From positions 1-8,179 of the forward strand of contig CAJLVH010000081.1 of the NCBI GenBank assembly GCA_905210055.1: DNA of 8,179 bases, read 5' to 3'. Source of the DNA: an uncultured Enorma sp. (GTDB lineage: Bacteria > Actinomycetota > Coriobacteriia > Coriobacteriales > Coriobacteriaceae). The notes beneath the pieces were generated by a model. The model made no database searches, had not been told where the DNA came from, and worked only from the letters and a program-made list of their open reading frames with translations. The translations under genes were made by a program, and so were the position numbers. Shown here in pieces: positions 1 to 6,705 of this stretch; position 1 is the stretch's first letter, and the number at the start of each line of letters is the position of its first letter.

Positions 1-2
1 CC

Positions 3-866
3 GCAGGCGAGCCCGCCGTGGAGTTCGAAGACATCCACGTCGCCTATCGCAGCGTGAAGGGCGATCCGCACACGGTCTTCGACGGGCTGAACCTCACCAT
101 CCGTTCTGGCGAGAAGGTTGCGCTCGTGGGGTCGAACGGCGCCGGCAAGACGACGCTCATGAAGCTCATGTGTGGGCTGGTGAAACCGTCTGCCGGAGAG
201 GTGCGCCTTGCCGGCACCGCCACGCGCTCGCTCAGTCCGGAGGACATCTCTGGTCTGATCTCGCTTGTCTACCAGAACCCCGAGCAGATGTTCATCAAGG
301 ACAGCGTCCGTGCCGATGTGGAGTTCGCCATGCGCTCCCGCGGCGTCGAGGGTTGGCAGGAGCGCGCGCAAGAGCTTATCGAGCGTTTCCGCCTGGCCGA
401 CCTTGCCGATCGCGACGGGCGCCTCATGTCGGGCGGCCAGATGCGCCGCGCGTCGCTTGCCATCGGCATCGCGCTCAACCCGCCGATCCTCTTGCTCGAC
501 GAGCCCACGGCGAACCTCGACATCGCCACGCGGCGCGAGATCGTCCGCACCATCAAAGACCTGCGCGGCATCACCGACACGGTGGTCATCGCGACGCACG
601 ATATGCAGCTCGTGTGCCAGTTCGCCGACCGCATGATCGTGCTCAACCAGGGCGAGGTTATCGGTGACGGCGCGCCGGAAGAGATCTTCGCGGATCGCGC
701 CGTGGTGGAAGCGAGCGGCATCTGCCCGCCCGAGATCTACGCCATGGGTGCGGCGCTCAATCCGCGCGCAGCGTGCTTCGAGACCGAGGATTTCCTCATG
801 TGTTTTGATGACTACCGTGCTCTTGCGCTTGCCGGCGCAGGGGAATTAGAGGGAGGCGAATCGTAG
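3..866 (+). CDS. ecfA: ECF transporter ATP-binding protein, C-terminal ABC domain (5' partial)
   Basis: This is the energising ATPase of an energy-coupling factor importer, acting on the cytoplasmic face and coupled to EcfT encoded next. Counting from the GTG at 18, a complete ABC domain is visible: Walker A GSNGAGKT (38-45), Q-loop Gln86 in YQNPEQ, signature MSGGQ (137-141), Walker B ILLLDE (157-162), D-loop ANLD (165-168) and switch His194 in ATHD. The YQNPE Q-loop is typical of CbiO/EcfA ATPases. The frame stays open through the left edge (Ala-Gly-Glu-Pro-Ala before the GTG), and the only upstream purine stretch (AGGCGA, 5-10) is a weak ribosome site. I therefore infer that the real protein starts outside the window, most likely as a YkoD-like tandem ATPase of which this is the second half. 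A stand-alone EcfA starting at GTG 18 (282 aa) is the alternative. The stop lies 1 bp before ecfT. Confidence 0.93.
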   Translation, partial: AGEPAVEFEDIHVAYRSVKGDPHTVFDGLNLTIRSGEKVALVGSNGAGKTTLMKLMCGLVKPSAGEVRLAGTATRSLSPEDISGLISLVYQNPEQMFIKDSVRADVEFAMRSRGVEGWQERAQELIERFRLADLADRDGRLMSGGQMRRASLAIGIALNPPILLLDEPTANLDIATRREIVRTIKDLRGITDTVVIATHDMQLVCQFADRMIVLNQGEVIGDGAPEEIFADRAVVEASGICPPEIYAMGAALNPRAACFETEDFLMCFDDYRALALAGAGELEGGES

Positions 867-867
867 C

Positions 868-1707
868 ATGCTCGAGAAGCTCTCGGAAAACATCGTGGAC
901 AAGGTGTCCATCGACTTTCTGCGCAACCAGGTGCTGAAAAACGCCTACGGCAACGATGACACGCCCATTGCCCAGCTCGACCCGCGTGTGCTCATCATCT
1001 GGTACCTGTTCTTCGGTATCGTGCCGTGGTTTTTGCACGATGTGACGACCCTGCTCTCGCTCTTCATCTTCTGCGTGGTCACCACCCGGCTCGCCCGGGT
1101 GGCACCGCTCGTGCTCTTCGTGTTCGCCATCGGCGTGTTTTCGCAGACGGGGTACCTGCTCATCGTGGCGATCTTCTTCAGCGGCAGCATCGACGCGCTT
1201 ATCCCGCTGCTCGTTATGACGCTCAAGGTGTGCACCTGCTCGCTCGCGTCGGTCACGGTGTTCTCCGGCCTCGACCCGGACAAGCTCTCGAACGGCTTGC
1301 TGTGGTTCGGCTGTCCGGAGCGCTTGTCGTTCTCCATTTCGTTCGCCTATCGCATCCTGCCCATCATGTTCGAGGAGCTGCAGAACATTCTGCTCTCGTT
1401 CCGCCTGCGCGGCCAAGCGCCGGCGCACGACACGTTCATGGGCAAGGTTCGCTGGATTATCTACCAGGTGAAGACCATCGTGCAGTCGTTCTACCCGCTC
1501 ATGCTCAACATGGCGAAGCGCTCGCGCACCACGGTCGAGGCGCTCGAGCTCAAGGGGTATCGCTACGCGTCCACCAACATGTCCGTGCTCAAGATCAAGC
1601 TATCGTCGCTTGCGATCGGCAAGAGCGACTTCGTATTCATCGGGGTTTCGGTCGCGTGGGCGGCCATGAGCTTCGCGCTGCCCTGCATCCTGGAGGCTTT
1701 CGTATGA
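868..1707 (+). CDS. ecfT: ECF transporter transmembrane coupling protein EcfT (CbiQ family)
   Basis: EcfT is the membrane scaffold that joins the two ATPase domains to the substrate-binding S component. The 279-aa product has a soluble N-terminus of about 36 residues, then the family-typical LDPRVLIIW entry into the membrane. Hydrophobic segments follow at roughly 41-56, 60-75 and 80-100, and a last one lies near the C-terminus (about 253-275). The cytoplasmic coupling helices carry the two short basic-Gly motifs that dock on the ATPases: RLRG (179-182) and ELKG (227-230), the second replacing the usual Arg with Lys. The start is supported by GGGAGG at 851-856. The gene begins 1 bp after the ATPase stop, and its TGA overlaps the ATG of the PHP gene. 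Family assignment is firm. The transported substrate cannot be read from EcfT and no S component is in the window. Confidence 0.93.
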   Translation: MLEKLSENIVDKVSIDFLRNQVLKNAYGNDDTPIAQLDPRVLIIWYLFFGIVPWFLHDVTTLLSLFIFCVVTTRLARVAPLVLFVFAIGVFSQTGYLLIVAIFFSGSIDALIPLLVMTLKVCTCSLASVTVFSGLDPDKLSNGLLWFGCPERLSFSISFAYRILPIMFEELQNILLSFRLRGQAPAHDTFMGKVRWIIYQVKTIVQSFYPLMLNMAKRSRTTVEALELKGYRYASTNMSVLKIKLSSLAIGKSDFVFIGVSVAWAAMSFALPCILEAFV

Positions 1708-2495
1708 TCATCGATTTTCACACCCACGGTAAGCTTGCAAAGTATCTCAAGTTCTCGCCCGAGTACACCGATTGGCTCTTCGGCGAGGCGAAAGCCGCTG
1801 GTCTTGATGCGGTCTGCCTCACGGAGCACTTCAACACGCTCGGCTTCAGCACCGTGTACGCCGATATCGCCAACCGTTTCCCGCGCGAGGGCGATGCGTT
1901 CGACGTGAACGGGCTGTTGGTGTTTCCCGGCATGGAGGTCGACATTGCGGAAAGCGGGCATACGCTCGTGCTCGGCACCATGGAGGAGATTCTCGATTTC
2001 AACCATGCGCTCGAGCCGCATAAGGAGAAAGATGCGTTCCTGCCGCTTGCAGAGCTTGCGGCCGAAGTACGCGCTCGCGGCCTCTTCTTCGGCGCGGGTC
2101 ATCCGTTCCGCGCGCCCGGGCATATTCCCGAGCAGACACCCGAGGCGCTCGCCGCTTTCGAGTTCGTCGATCTGAACGGTAAGGATCTGGCGCACGACTT
2201 CGAGGGCACCATCGCGAAGACCTATGCCCTCGCCGAGCGACTGGGCGTGCCCGTGGTATCGGGCAGCGACACGCATCAGGCGTTCCAGTACGGCTGCGTG
2301 ACCACGCACCTCGACGAGCGGGTGACCACGGTGACGGAGCTGCGCGCGCAGGTGCTGGCAGGTGCGTACCACATCGAGTATGCGAGTGACCTCGCGTTTA
2401 AGGTGAAGACGGCGGGCATGCTCAAGCGCTCGCTCAAAGAGATCGACCGTTTAGGTGGCGATTACGTGCAGACGCTCATCGCCGGCGCAGAGTAG
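1704..2495 (+). CDS. PHP-domain metal-dependent phosphoesterase
   Basis: This 263-aa protein belongs to the PHP superfamily of metal-dependent phosphoesterases, which also includes histidinol phosphatase and the PHP domains of DNA polymerases. The metal-site motifs appear in order: DFHTHG with His6 and His8, TEH with Glu41 and His42, PGMEVDI with Glu78, His86, GAGHPFR with His133, and GSDTH with Asp189 and His191. All are intact, so it is probably catalytic. The reading frame is open far upstream (from 1026), but that stretch lies inside ecfT in another frame. The true start is ATG 1704, with GGAGG at 1692-1696 and a 4-bp ATGA overlap with ecfT, which suggests translational coupling. It is probably cytoplasmic, as no signal peptide is seen. 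The natural substrate is unknown. Its place between the transporter and an RpiR regulator suggests it dephosphorylates or processes something linked to the imported compound, which is inference. Confidence 0.92.
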   Translation: MIIDFHTHGKLAKYLKFSPEYTDWLFGEAKAAGLDAVCLTEHFNTLGFSTVYADIANRFPREGDAFDVNGLLVFPGMEVDIAESGHTLVLGTMEEILDFNHALEPHKEKDAFLPLAELAAEVRARGLFFGAGHPFRAPGHIPEQTPEALAAFEFVDLNGKDLAHDFEGTIAKTYALAERLGVPVVSGSDTHQAFQYGCVTTHLDERVTTVTELRAQVLAGAYHIEYASDLAFKVKTAGMLKRSLKEIDRLGGDYVQTLIAGAE

Positions 2496-2503
2496 GGGCG
2501 CGC

Positions 2504-3337
2504 ATGACCGATCCGTCGCTCTTCGCCTCGGGCGTGTCCTATACCCCGGCTGAAGAGCTCATCATGAACCACATCATCGAGAGCCCGCAGGAGTTTTTGC
2601 TTCAGTCCATCCAAGAGGTGGCACGCGGGCTCGGGGTTTCGGATGCCACCGTGTCGCGGTTCGCGCGGCATGCGGGCTTCGCAGATTTCAAGGCGCTGAA
2701 GGCCGCGGTCGCGGCGCGGTCTTTGGGGCCGGCGGATAAGATGAGCGCAAGCATCGACGGGGGAGCGGGCGATGTGCGGGCGTTTTTGCGCCAGCAGCGC
2801 GAGAATCTCGACCGCACGCTCGAAGGGCTTGACGTGGACGCGTTCGAGGCCGCTGTCGTTGCGCTTGCGAATGCTCGGCGCGTGCTGATTCACGGCAAGG
2901 GCGCTGCCGCGTGCGTGGCGGAGCTGCTGCGCTTCCGTCTGCGGCGCTATGGGCTCGCGGTGGAGCTTTTGCCAGCGGGTGGATCCGAGCTCATGGAAGG
3001 GCTCGTGCACGCGCGGGAGGGCGATGTGCTCGTGGCGTTCGGCTTTCAGCGCGTTCCCGCAGAGGATCAAGCGCTGCTCGATTTCGGAGCGAAGGCGGGC
3101 TGCACGACGCTCCTCTTCACCGACCGTATCGTGCGGAGCGGCGGAGGACCCGCGCCCGATATCGAGCTCTACACGTATCGTGGCGAGCCGCGCGCGTACC
3201 ACTCGATGGCAAGCGCCGTTGCCTTGGTGGACGCGCTCGTAGTCGCGGTGGGCGCGCGCTTGGACGGCGGCGCGCTCGATGCGCTCGAGCAGCTGAAGGA
3301 CCTCAAGCGGGCATACGCGCACCTCTTGCCCCGCTAG
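2504..3337 (+). CDS. MurR/RpiR-family transcriptional regulator (HTH + SIS domain)
   Basis: This 277-aa protein has the two-domain layout of RpiR regulators. An N-terminal helix-turn-helix covers about residues 15-75, with the core IQEVARGLGVSDATVSRFAR at 36-55. A C-terminal SIS domain runs from about 120 to 255. In SIS proteins this fold binds phosphorylated sugars, usually through Ser/Thr residues in a GxGxS loop and a later SxSG loop. Here the first loop reads HGKGAA (130-135) and the second AFGFQR (178-183), so those hydroxyl residues are absent and the ligand may differ. The next strand, LLFTDR, keeps the usual Thr-Asp. AGGGG at 2494-2498 precedes ATG 2504 by 5 nt, and the gene begins 8 bp after the PHP stop, as the last gene of the operon. 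It probably regulates its own operon, but the promoter lies outside the window, so no operator can be shown. Confidence 0.92.
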   Translation: MTDPSLFASGVSYTPAEELIMNHIIESPQEFLLQSIQEVARGLGVSDATVSRFARHAGFADFKALKAAVAARSLGPADKMSASIDGGAGDVRAFLRQQRENLDRTLEGLDVDAFEAAVVALANARRVLIHGKGAAACVAELLRFRLRRYGLAVELLPAGGSELMEGLVHAREGDVLVAFGFQRVPAEDQALLDFGAKAGCTTLLFTDRIVRSGGGPAPDIELYTYRGEPRAYHSMASAVALVDALVVAVGARLDGGALDALEQLKDLKRAYAHLLPR

Positions 3338-3342
3338 CACGT

Positions 3343-3364
3343 TGAGACATTAATGAGACATTAA
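3343..3364. repeat. Perfect tandem 11-bp repeat TGAGACATTAA x2
   Basis: Two adjacent identical copies of TGAGACATTAA lie at 3343-3353 and 3354-3364, just after the regulator stop. The second copy is also the outer end of the left arm of the long inverted repeat that follows, so the first looks like a duplication of that arm's end. Confidence 0.9.
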
Positions 3365-3421
3365 GACAGAGACAATGTCTCACTGCTGGTGGTGAGACAT
3401 TGTCTCTGTCTTAATGTCCCA
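3354..3421. repeat. Long inverted repeat (27-bp perfect arms, 8-nt loop)
   Basis: The arms 3357-3383 and 3392-3418 are perfect reverse complements over 27 bp around the 8-nt loop TGCTGGTG. Allowing one mismatch, the pairing extends to 3354-3421. Each arm also contains its own short palindrome, GAGACAATGTCTC in the left and GAGACATTGTCTC in the right, so it could fold as one long hairpin or as two small ones. It lies between the end of the RpiR operon (stop 3337) and the feo leader. RNA from this stem would be stable and could stop or protect the operon transcript. No U-run follows the right arm, so it is not a standard intrinsic terminator. Its ends resemble the palindromes at 5913 and 6744. 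Confidence 0.9.
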
Positions 3422-3497
3422 CACATCGGCATGCTCTGGGAGACAACGACTTCTGCACACCGCTGCGTAAAAAATCGCATTTTGTGCGCGCCGCCGG

Positions 3498-3520
3498 AAG
3501 AGACTTCATTACAATCTCTT
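3498..3520 (+). promoter_or_regulatory. Putative feo promoter -10 region within a small dyad
   Basis: TACAAT at 3510-3515 matches five of six bases of the -10 consensus and lies 33 nt before the feo start. It overlaps an inverted repeat, AAGAGA (3498-3503) and TCTCTT (3515-3520), separated by 11 nt. A repressor bound there would cover the -10. I see no convincing -35 at the right distance and no recognisable Fur or DtxR/IdeR box. A second AT-rich dyad, AAAAT-CGC-ATTTT, lies at 3471-3483. This is a weak call. Confidence 0.3.
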
Positions 3521-3548
3521 CAGCACATACTGCACAGAGGGGATATAC

Positions 3549-5906
3549 ATGAAGCTCGACGAGCTTGAGATCGGCAAGGACGCGGTGATCGAATCGGTCG
3601 ACTCGGACGATTCGTCGCTGCGGCAGCATATCTTCGACATGGGCCTCACGCCCGGCACCGAAGTCACCATGATGAAGTACGCTCCTATGGGCGATCCGCT
3701 CGAGATTCGCCTGCGCGGCTATGAGCTCACGCTGCGCAAGGTGGACGCCGCGCGCATCACACTTTCGGGCGTGCACGACGCGCACAACTGCCCGCGCAAG
3801 AACCCCGAGGCGAGCACTTCCGCGCACCCCGCGCTGGGCGAAGACGCTGTTCGTCCGCGTCGCGAGGGCGCGGCGCTGGCAGAGAACACGCCCTTGCGCT
3901 TTGCCCTCGCCGGCAACCAGAACTGTGGTAAGACGACTCTCTTCAACCAGCTCACCGGTTCCAACCAGCATGTGGGCAACTTTCCCGGCGTCACCGTGGA
4001 TCGCAAGGACGGCCAGATCAAAGGGCACGCCAACGCGACCATCACGGACCTGCCCGGCATCTACTCGCTTTCGCCCTACACGAGCGAAGAGGTCGTGAGC
4101 CGCCAGTTCATCTTGGAAGAGCAGCCGGACGCGATTATCGACATCGTGGATGCCACGAACATCGAGCGCAACCTCTACCTCACGCTCCAGCTCATGGAGC
4201 TCGACCGCCCTATGGTGCTCGCGCTCAACATGATGGATGAGCTTACGAAAAACGGCGGCACGGTTGATGTGAACGCGCTCGAGGCGGCGCTCGGCATCCC
4301 GGTGGTGCCCATCTCCGCCGCGAAGAATGAGGGCATCGGCGAGCTTACCGAGCACGCGCTGCACGTGGCACGCTACCGTGAACATCCCGGCCGCGTGGAC
4401 TTCTGCTCGCCCGATGGCGCGGACGGCGGCGCACTCCACCGCTGCATCCACGGCCTCATCCACCTCATCGCCGACCATGCGGAGGCCGCGCGCATTCCGG
4501 TGCGCTTCGCCGCGACGAAGCTCATCGAAGGTGACCGGCTCGTCATCGACGCGCTTGCCCTCGACCAGAACGAGCTCGACGCCGTGGAACACATCATCTC
4601 GCAGATGGAGGAGGAAGCCGGGCAGGATCGCATGGCAGCCCTGGCCGACATGCGCTTTAGCTTCATCGAGGAGGTGTGTGGCGCGAGCGTGGTGAAGCCG
4701 CATGAGAGCGTGGAGCACCTGCGCTCCGTTGCCGCGGACCGGATCCTTACCGGCAAGTACACCGCCATCCCGGTGTTTATCGGCATCATGGCTCTCGTGT
4801 TCTGGATCACGTTCGATGCGGTGGGGCAGCGCCTTTCCGACCTGCTTGAGATGGGTATCGCGGCGTTTACCGCGGCGGTGGATCAAGCGCTTACGGCGTT
4901 CGGGCTCAACCCCGTGGTGCATTCGCTCGTTATCGACGGCATCTTCGCTGGCGTGGGCAGCGTGCTCTCGTTCTTGCCGATCATCGTAGTGCTGTTTCTG
5001 CTGCTTTCGATTCTCGAGGACTCCGGATACATGGCGCGCGTGGCGTTCGTCATGGACAAGATCCTGCGCAAGCTGGGACTTTCCGGCAGGAGCTTCGTGC
5101 CCATGCTCATCGGCTTCGGGTGCAGCGTGCCGGCTATCATGGCGACGCGCACCCTGCCCTCCGAGCACGACCGCAAGATGACGGTCATGCTCACGCCGTT
5201 CATGAGCTGCTCAGCGAAGCTGCCGGTGTACGCGCTCTTCTCTGCGGCGTTCTTCCCGGAGCACGCGGCGCTCGTCATGATCTCGCTGTACATCATGGGC
5301 ATGGTCGTGGGCGTGCTCGTGGCGCTTGTGCTCAAGGGAACGGCGTTCAAAGGCGACCCGGTGCCGTTCGTGATGGAGTTGCCCAACTACCGCCTGCCGA
5401 GTGCGAAGACGACGCTGCGTCTCGCATGGGACAAGGCGAAGGGCTTCGCGACCAAGGCGTTCACCATCATCTTCGTCGCGAGCGTGGTGATCTGGTTCCT
5501 GCAGACGTTCGACATTCGCTTCAACCTGGTGAGCGACCAGGCGCAGAGCATGCTTGCGGGGCTCGGCGCGCTCGTGGCGCCGCTGTTTGCGCCGCTCGGC
5601 TTCGGTAGCTGGATCGCGGCTGCCGCCGTGGTGGCGGGCTTCGGCGCGAAGGAGAACGTCGCGGCGACGCTCACGGTGCTCATGGGCGGTTCCGTGGCCG
5701 CACTTTCGACGCTCTTCACGCCGCTCACCGCGTATACCTTCCTCACGTTTATCCTGCTCTACACGCCGTGCGTCGCGGCGGTTTCTGCCGTGCGCAACGA
5801 GCTTGGCACGCGCATGATGTTCGCCGTGGTGCTCATGCAGTGCGGTGTCGCGTGGATCGTGGCCTTTGCCGTGCATGCTACGGGGCTGCTGCTCGGGCTG
5901 GCGTAG
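3549..5906 (+). CDS. feoB: FeoA-FeoB fusion ferrous iron transport protein
   Basis: This 785-aa inner-membrane protein imports Fe2+. Residues 1-74 form a FeoA (SH3-like) domain, with the typical FDMGLTPGTEV stretch. After a polar linker (about 75-115) comes the FeoB G domain: G1 GNQNCGKTT (122-130), switch I around VGNFPGVTVD, G3 DLPG (167-170), G4 NMMD (227-230) and G5 SAAK (256-259). A helical, mostly charged region precedes the membrane part (from about 410). The permease carries the conserved gate motifs GFGCSVP (522-528, Cys525), PFMSCSAK (550-557, Cys554) and GFGAKEN (697-703). All nucleotide-binding motifs are intact. FeoA is usually a separate protein of about 75-80 aa; here it is fused and no separate feoA or feoC is nearby. 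AGAGGGGA at 3536-3543 sets the start at ATG 3549. It appears to be a single-gene unit on the same strand as the operon before it. Confidence 0.97.
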   Translation: MKLDELEIGKDAVIESVDSDDSSLRQHIFDMGLTPGTEVTMMKYAPMGDPLEIRLRGYELTLRKVDAARITLSGVHDAHNCPRKNPEASTSAHPALGEDAVRPRREGAALAENTPLRFALAGNQNCGKTTLFNQLTGSNQHVGNFPGVTVDRKDGQIKGHANATITDLPGIYSLSPYTSEEVVSRQFILEEQPDAIIDIVDATNIERNLYLTLQLMELDRPMVLALNMMDELTKNGGTVDVNALEAALGIPVVPISAAKNEGIGELTEHALHVARYREHPGRVDFCSPDGADGGALHRCIHGLIHLIADHAEAARIPVRFAATKLIEGDRLVIDALALDQNELDAVEHIISQMEEEAGQDRMAALADMRFSFIEEVCGASVVKPHESVEHLRSVAADRILTGKYTAIPVFIGIMALVFWITFDAVGQRLSDLLEMGIAAFTAAVDQALTAFGLNPVVHSLVIDGIFAGVGSVLSFLPIIVVLFLLLSILEDSGYMARVAFVMDKILRKLGLSGRSFVPMLIGFGCSVPAIMATRTLPSEHDRKMTVMLTPFMSCSAKLPVYALFSAAFFPEHAALVMISLYIMGMVVGVLVALVLKGTAFKGDPVPFVMELPNYRLPSAKTTLRLAWDKAKGFATKAFTIIFVASVVIWFLQTFDIRFNLVSDQAQSMLAGLGALVAPLFAPLGFGSWIAAAAVVAGFGAKENVAATLTVLMGGSVAALSTLFTPLTAYTFLTFILLYTPCVAAVSAVRNELGTRMMFAVVLMQCGVAWIVAFAVHATGLLLGLA

Positions 5907-5912
5907 CGCACC

Positions 5913-5939
5913 TGACATTGGGGACAGTCCCCAATGTCA
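5913..5939. repeat. Perfect 27-nt palindrome with GGGGAC/GTCCCC core
   Basis: TGACATTGGGGAC (5913-5925) and its exact reverse complement (5927-5939) flank a single A. It begins 6 bp after the feoB stop. As RNA it would form a very stable hairpin that could end or protect the feo message, but no U-run follows. A related, less regular stretch, TGACAAAAGGGACAGGCC, follows at 5940-5957; it carries a small stem, AAAGG (5945-5949) with CCTTT (5956-5960). Confidence 0.92.
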
Positions 5940-5978
5940 TGACAAAAGGGACAGGCCTTTGCGGCGCGCGGTGCTGGC

Positions 5979-6012
5979 ATGGACAGACTGCTCAAATGGA
6001 CAGACAGCTCAA
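5979..6012. repeat. Tandem 17-bp repeat, two copies, one mismatch
   Basis: ATGGACAGACTGCTCAA (5979-5995) is followed directly by ATGGACAGACAGCTCAA (5996-6012), differing at one base. It is non-coding, between feoB and the convergent hydrolase gene, and ends 3 bp before the next inverted repeat. Confidence 0.88.
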
Positions 6013-6015
6013 ACT

Positions 6016-6071
6016 AGAGAATTTCCGACACTTTAGCCTGTAATCGGCCTGTTTTGTGTCGGAAATTCTCT
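6016..6071. repeat. Perfect 16-bp inverted repeat with 24-nt loop
   Basis: AGAGAATTTCCGACAC (6016-6031) pairs exactly with GTGTCGGAAATTCTCT (6056-6071). The loop holds a short GCC/GGC match. GTTTTAT follows on the + strand, so it might act as a terminator for feoB, but the AT-rich stem and long loop are unusual for that. Exact arms of this length also fit the ends of a small mobile or repeat element, or a protein-binding dyad. It lies between convergent genes, where a terminator serving both would be expected. Confidence 0.75.
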
Positions 6072-6153
6072 GTTTTATGATGTGATGCACGGCAGTGAGG
6101 TAACTCGGCACCAACCTTGCCTCGCAGGCACAGCGTCCCGGCCGGAGCCTTAA

Positions 6154-6684
6154 CTACACCATCTCGATCTGGCAGCTGCGCATGGTGGCGAGGGCGGCCT
6201 CATGCGCCTCGGGTGTGACGCCGGCGCAGAGCGCAGGAGCAACCTTCACCGGCACCTCCGGCAGCGCGGCTTTGATGAGCAGCGCATTCGAGACGACGCA
6301 GATGTCGGTGCACACGCCGACGAGCTCGATGGACTCGATAGGTTCTTCGGCGTTGCGTTGCACGAGGTAGTGAGCGAGCTCGGTTGAGCCGAAGGTCGGT
6401 TTCTCGAAGATGCGCGCGTCGCGTTCGCGCTGGAGCTCGGCGAGCGCGGGGATAAGCTCCCAGCCCGGGGTGCCCTTGATGCAGTGGGGGACGGGCAAGT
6501 TCGCGCCTTCCTGCGTTTCGAGGTAGTTTTCGCCGTGCGTGTCGAGCGTGAAAAGGAGCTCTCCGTCGAAGGCGCGGACGGCATCGACGAACGCCGGCGC
6601 GATTGCCTGCGCCTCGGGCGTGCCGAGGGCGCCGTCGACGAAGTCGTTCTGCATATCGATTACGATCAGATACCGGCTGGCCAT
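6154..6684 (-). CDS. Nicotinamidase/isochorismatase-like cysteine hydrolase
   Basis: This 176-aa protein belongs to the cysteine hydrolase superfamily of nicotinamidase (PncA) and isochorismatase, which cleaves amides or vinyl ethers through a Cys-Lys-Asp triad. The triad is visible: Asp10 in IVIDMQNDF, Lys95 in FEKPTFGS and Cys129 in VGVCTDICVVSNA. The metal-site pattern of nicotinamidases is also suggested by DTH (Asp48, His50) and by His67 in PHC. The length and the TDICV motif favour an amidase such as nicotinamidase, which would feed NAD salvage, but substrate choice cannot be settled from motifs. The frame extends to an ATG at 6711, but that extension would swallow the strong GAGGAGG site (6689-6695 on this strand), so ATG 6684 is chosen. 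It converges on feoB and diverges from the glycosylase gene. It looks cytoplasmic. Confidence 0.9.
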   Translation of the reverse strand: MASRYLIVIDMQNDFVDGALGTPEAQAIAPAFVDAVRAFDGELLFTLDTHGENYLETQEGANLPVPHCIKGTPGWELIPALAELQRERDARIFEKPTFGSTELAHYLVQRNAEEPIESIELVGVCTDICVVSNALLIKAALPEVPVKVAPALCAGVTPEAHEAALATMRSCQIEMV

Positions 6685-6688
6685 GGTT

Positions 6689-6695
6689 CCTCCTC
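6689..6695 (-). promoter_or_regulatory. Shine-Dalgarno GAGGAGG fixing the hydrolase start
   Basis: Read on the minus strand, GAGGAGG ends 4 nt before ATG 6684. It lies inside the longer reading frame and so rules against the upstream ATG at 6711. Confidence 0.8.
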
Positions 6696-6705
6696 GGGGA
6701 CGGGC

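Noticed and set aside
1026..1703. Upstream extension of the PHP reading frame
   Set aside because: It overlaps ecfT in another frame and reads as low-complexity Arg/Ala/His sequence; ATG 1704 has a good ribosome site and starts with the PHP motif.
2462..3340. A 292-codon minus-strand frame opposite the RpiR gene
   Set aside because: No domain is recognisable, and the plus-strand regulator has clear HTH and SIS domains.
3354..3421. Intrinsic terminator for the RpiR operon
   Set aside because: The stem is strong but no U-run follows on either strand; it is listed as a repeat instead.
3343..3421. CRISPR array
   Set aside because: The repeats are short, adjacent and palindromic without unique spacers of regular length, and no cas genes are present.
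3411..5168. A 585-codon open frame on the minus strand opposite feoB
   Set aside because: It lies antisense to an unmistakable FeoAB protein, is rich in His, Arg and Glu as expected for a GC-rich antisense frame, and has no recognisable domain.
5768..6043. A 91-codon plus-strand frame running from feoB into the intergenic repeats
   Set aside because: Most of it is a shadow of feoB and the rest runs through repeats; no ribosome site was seen.
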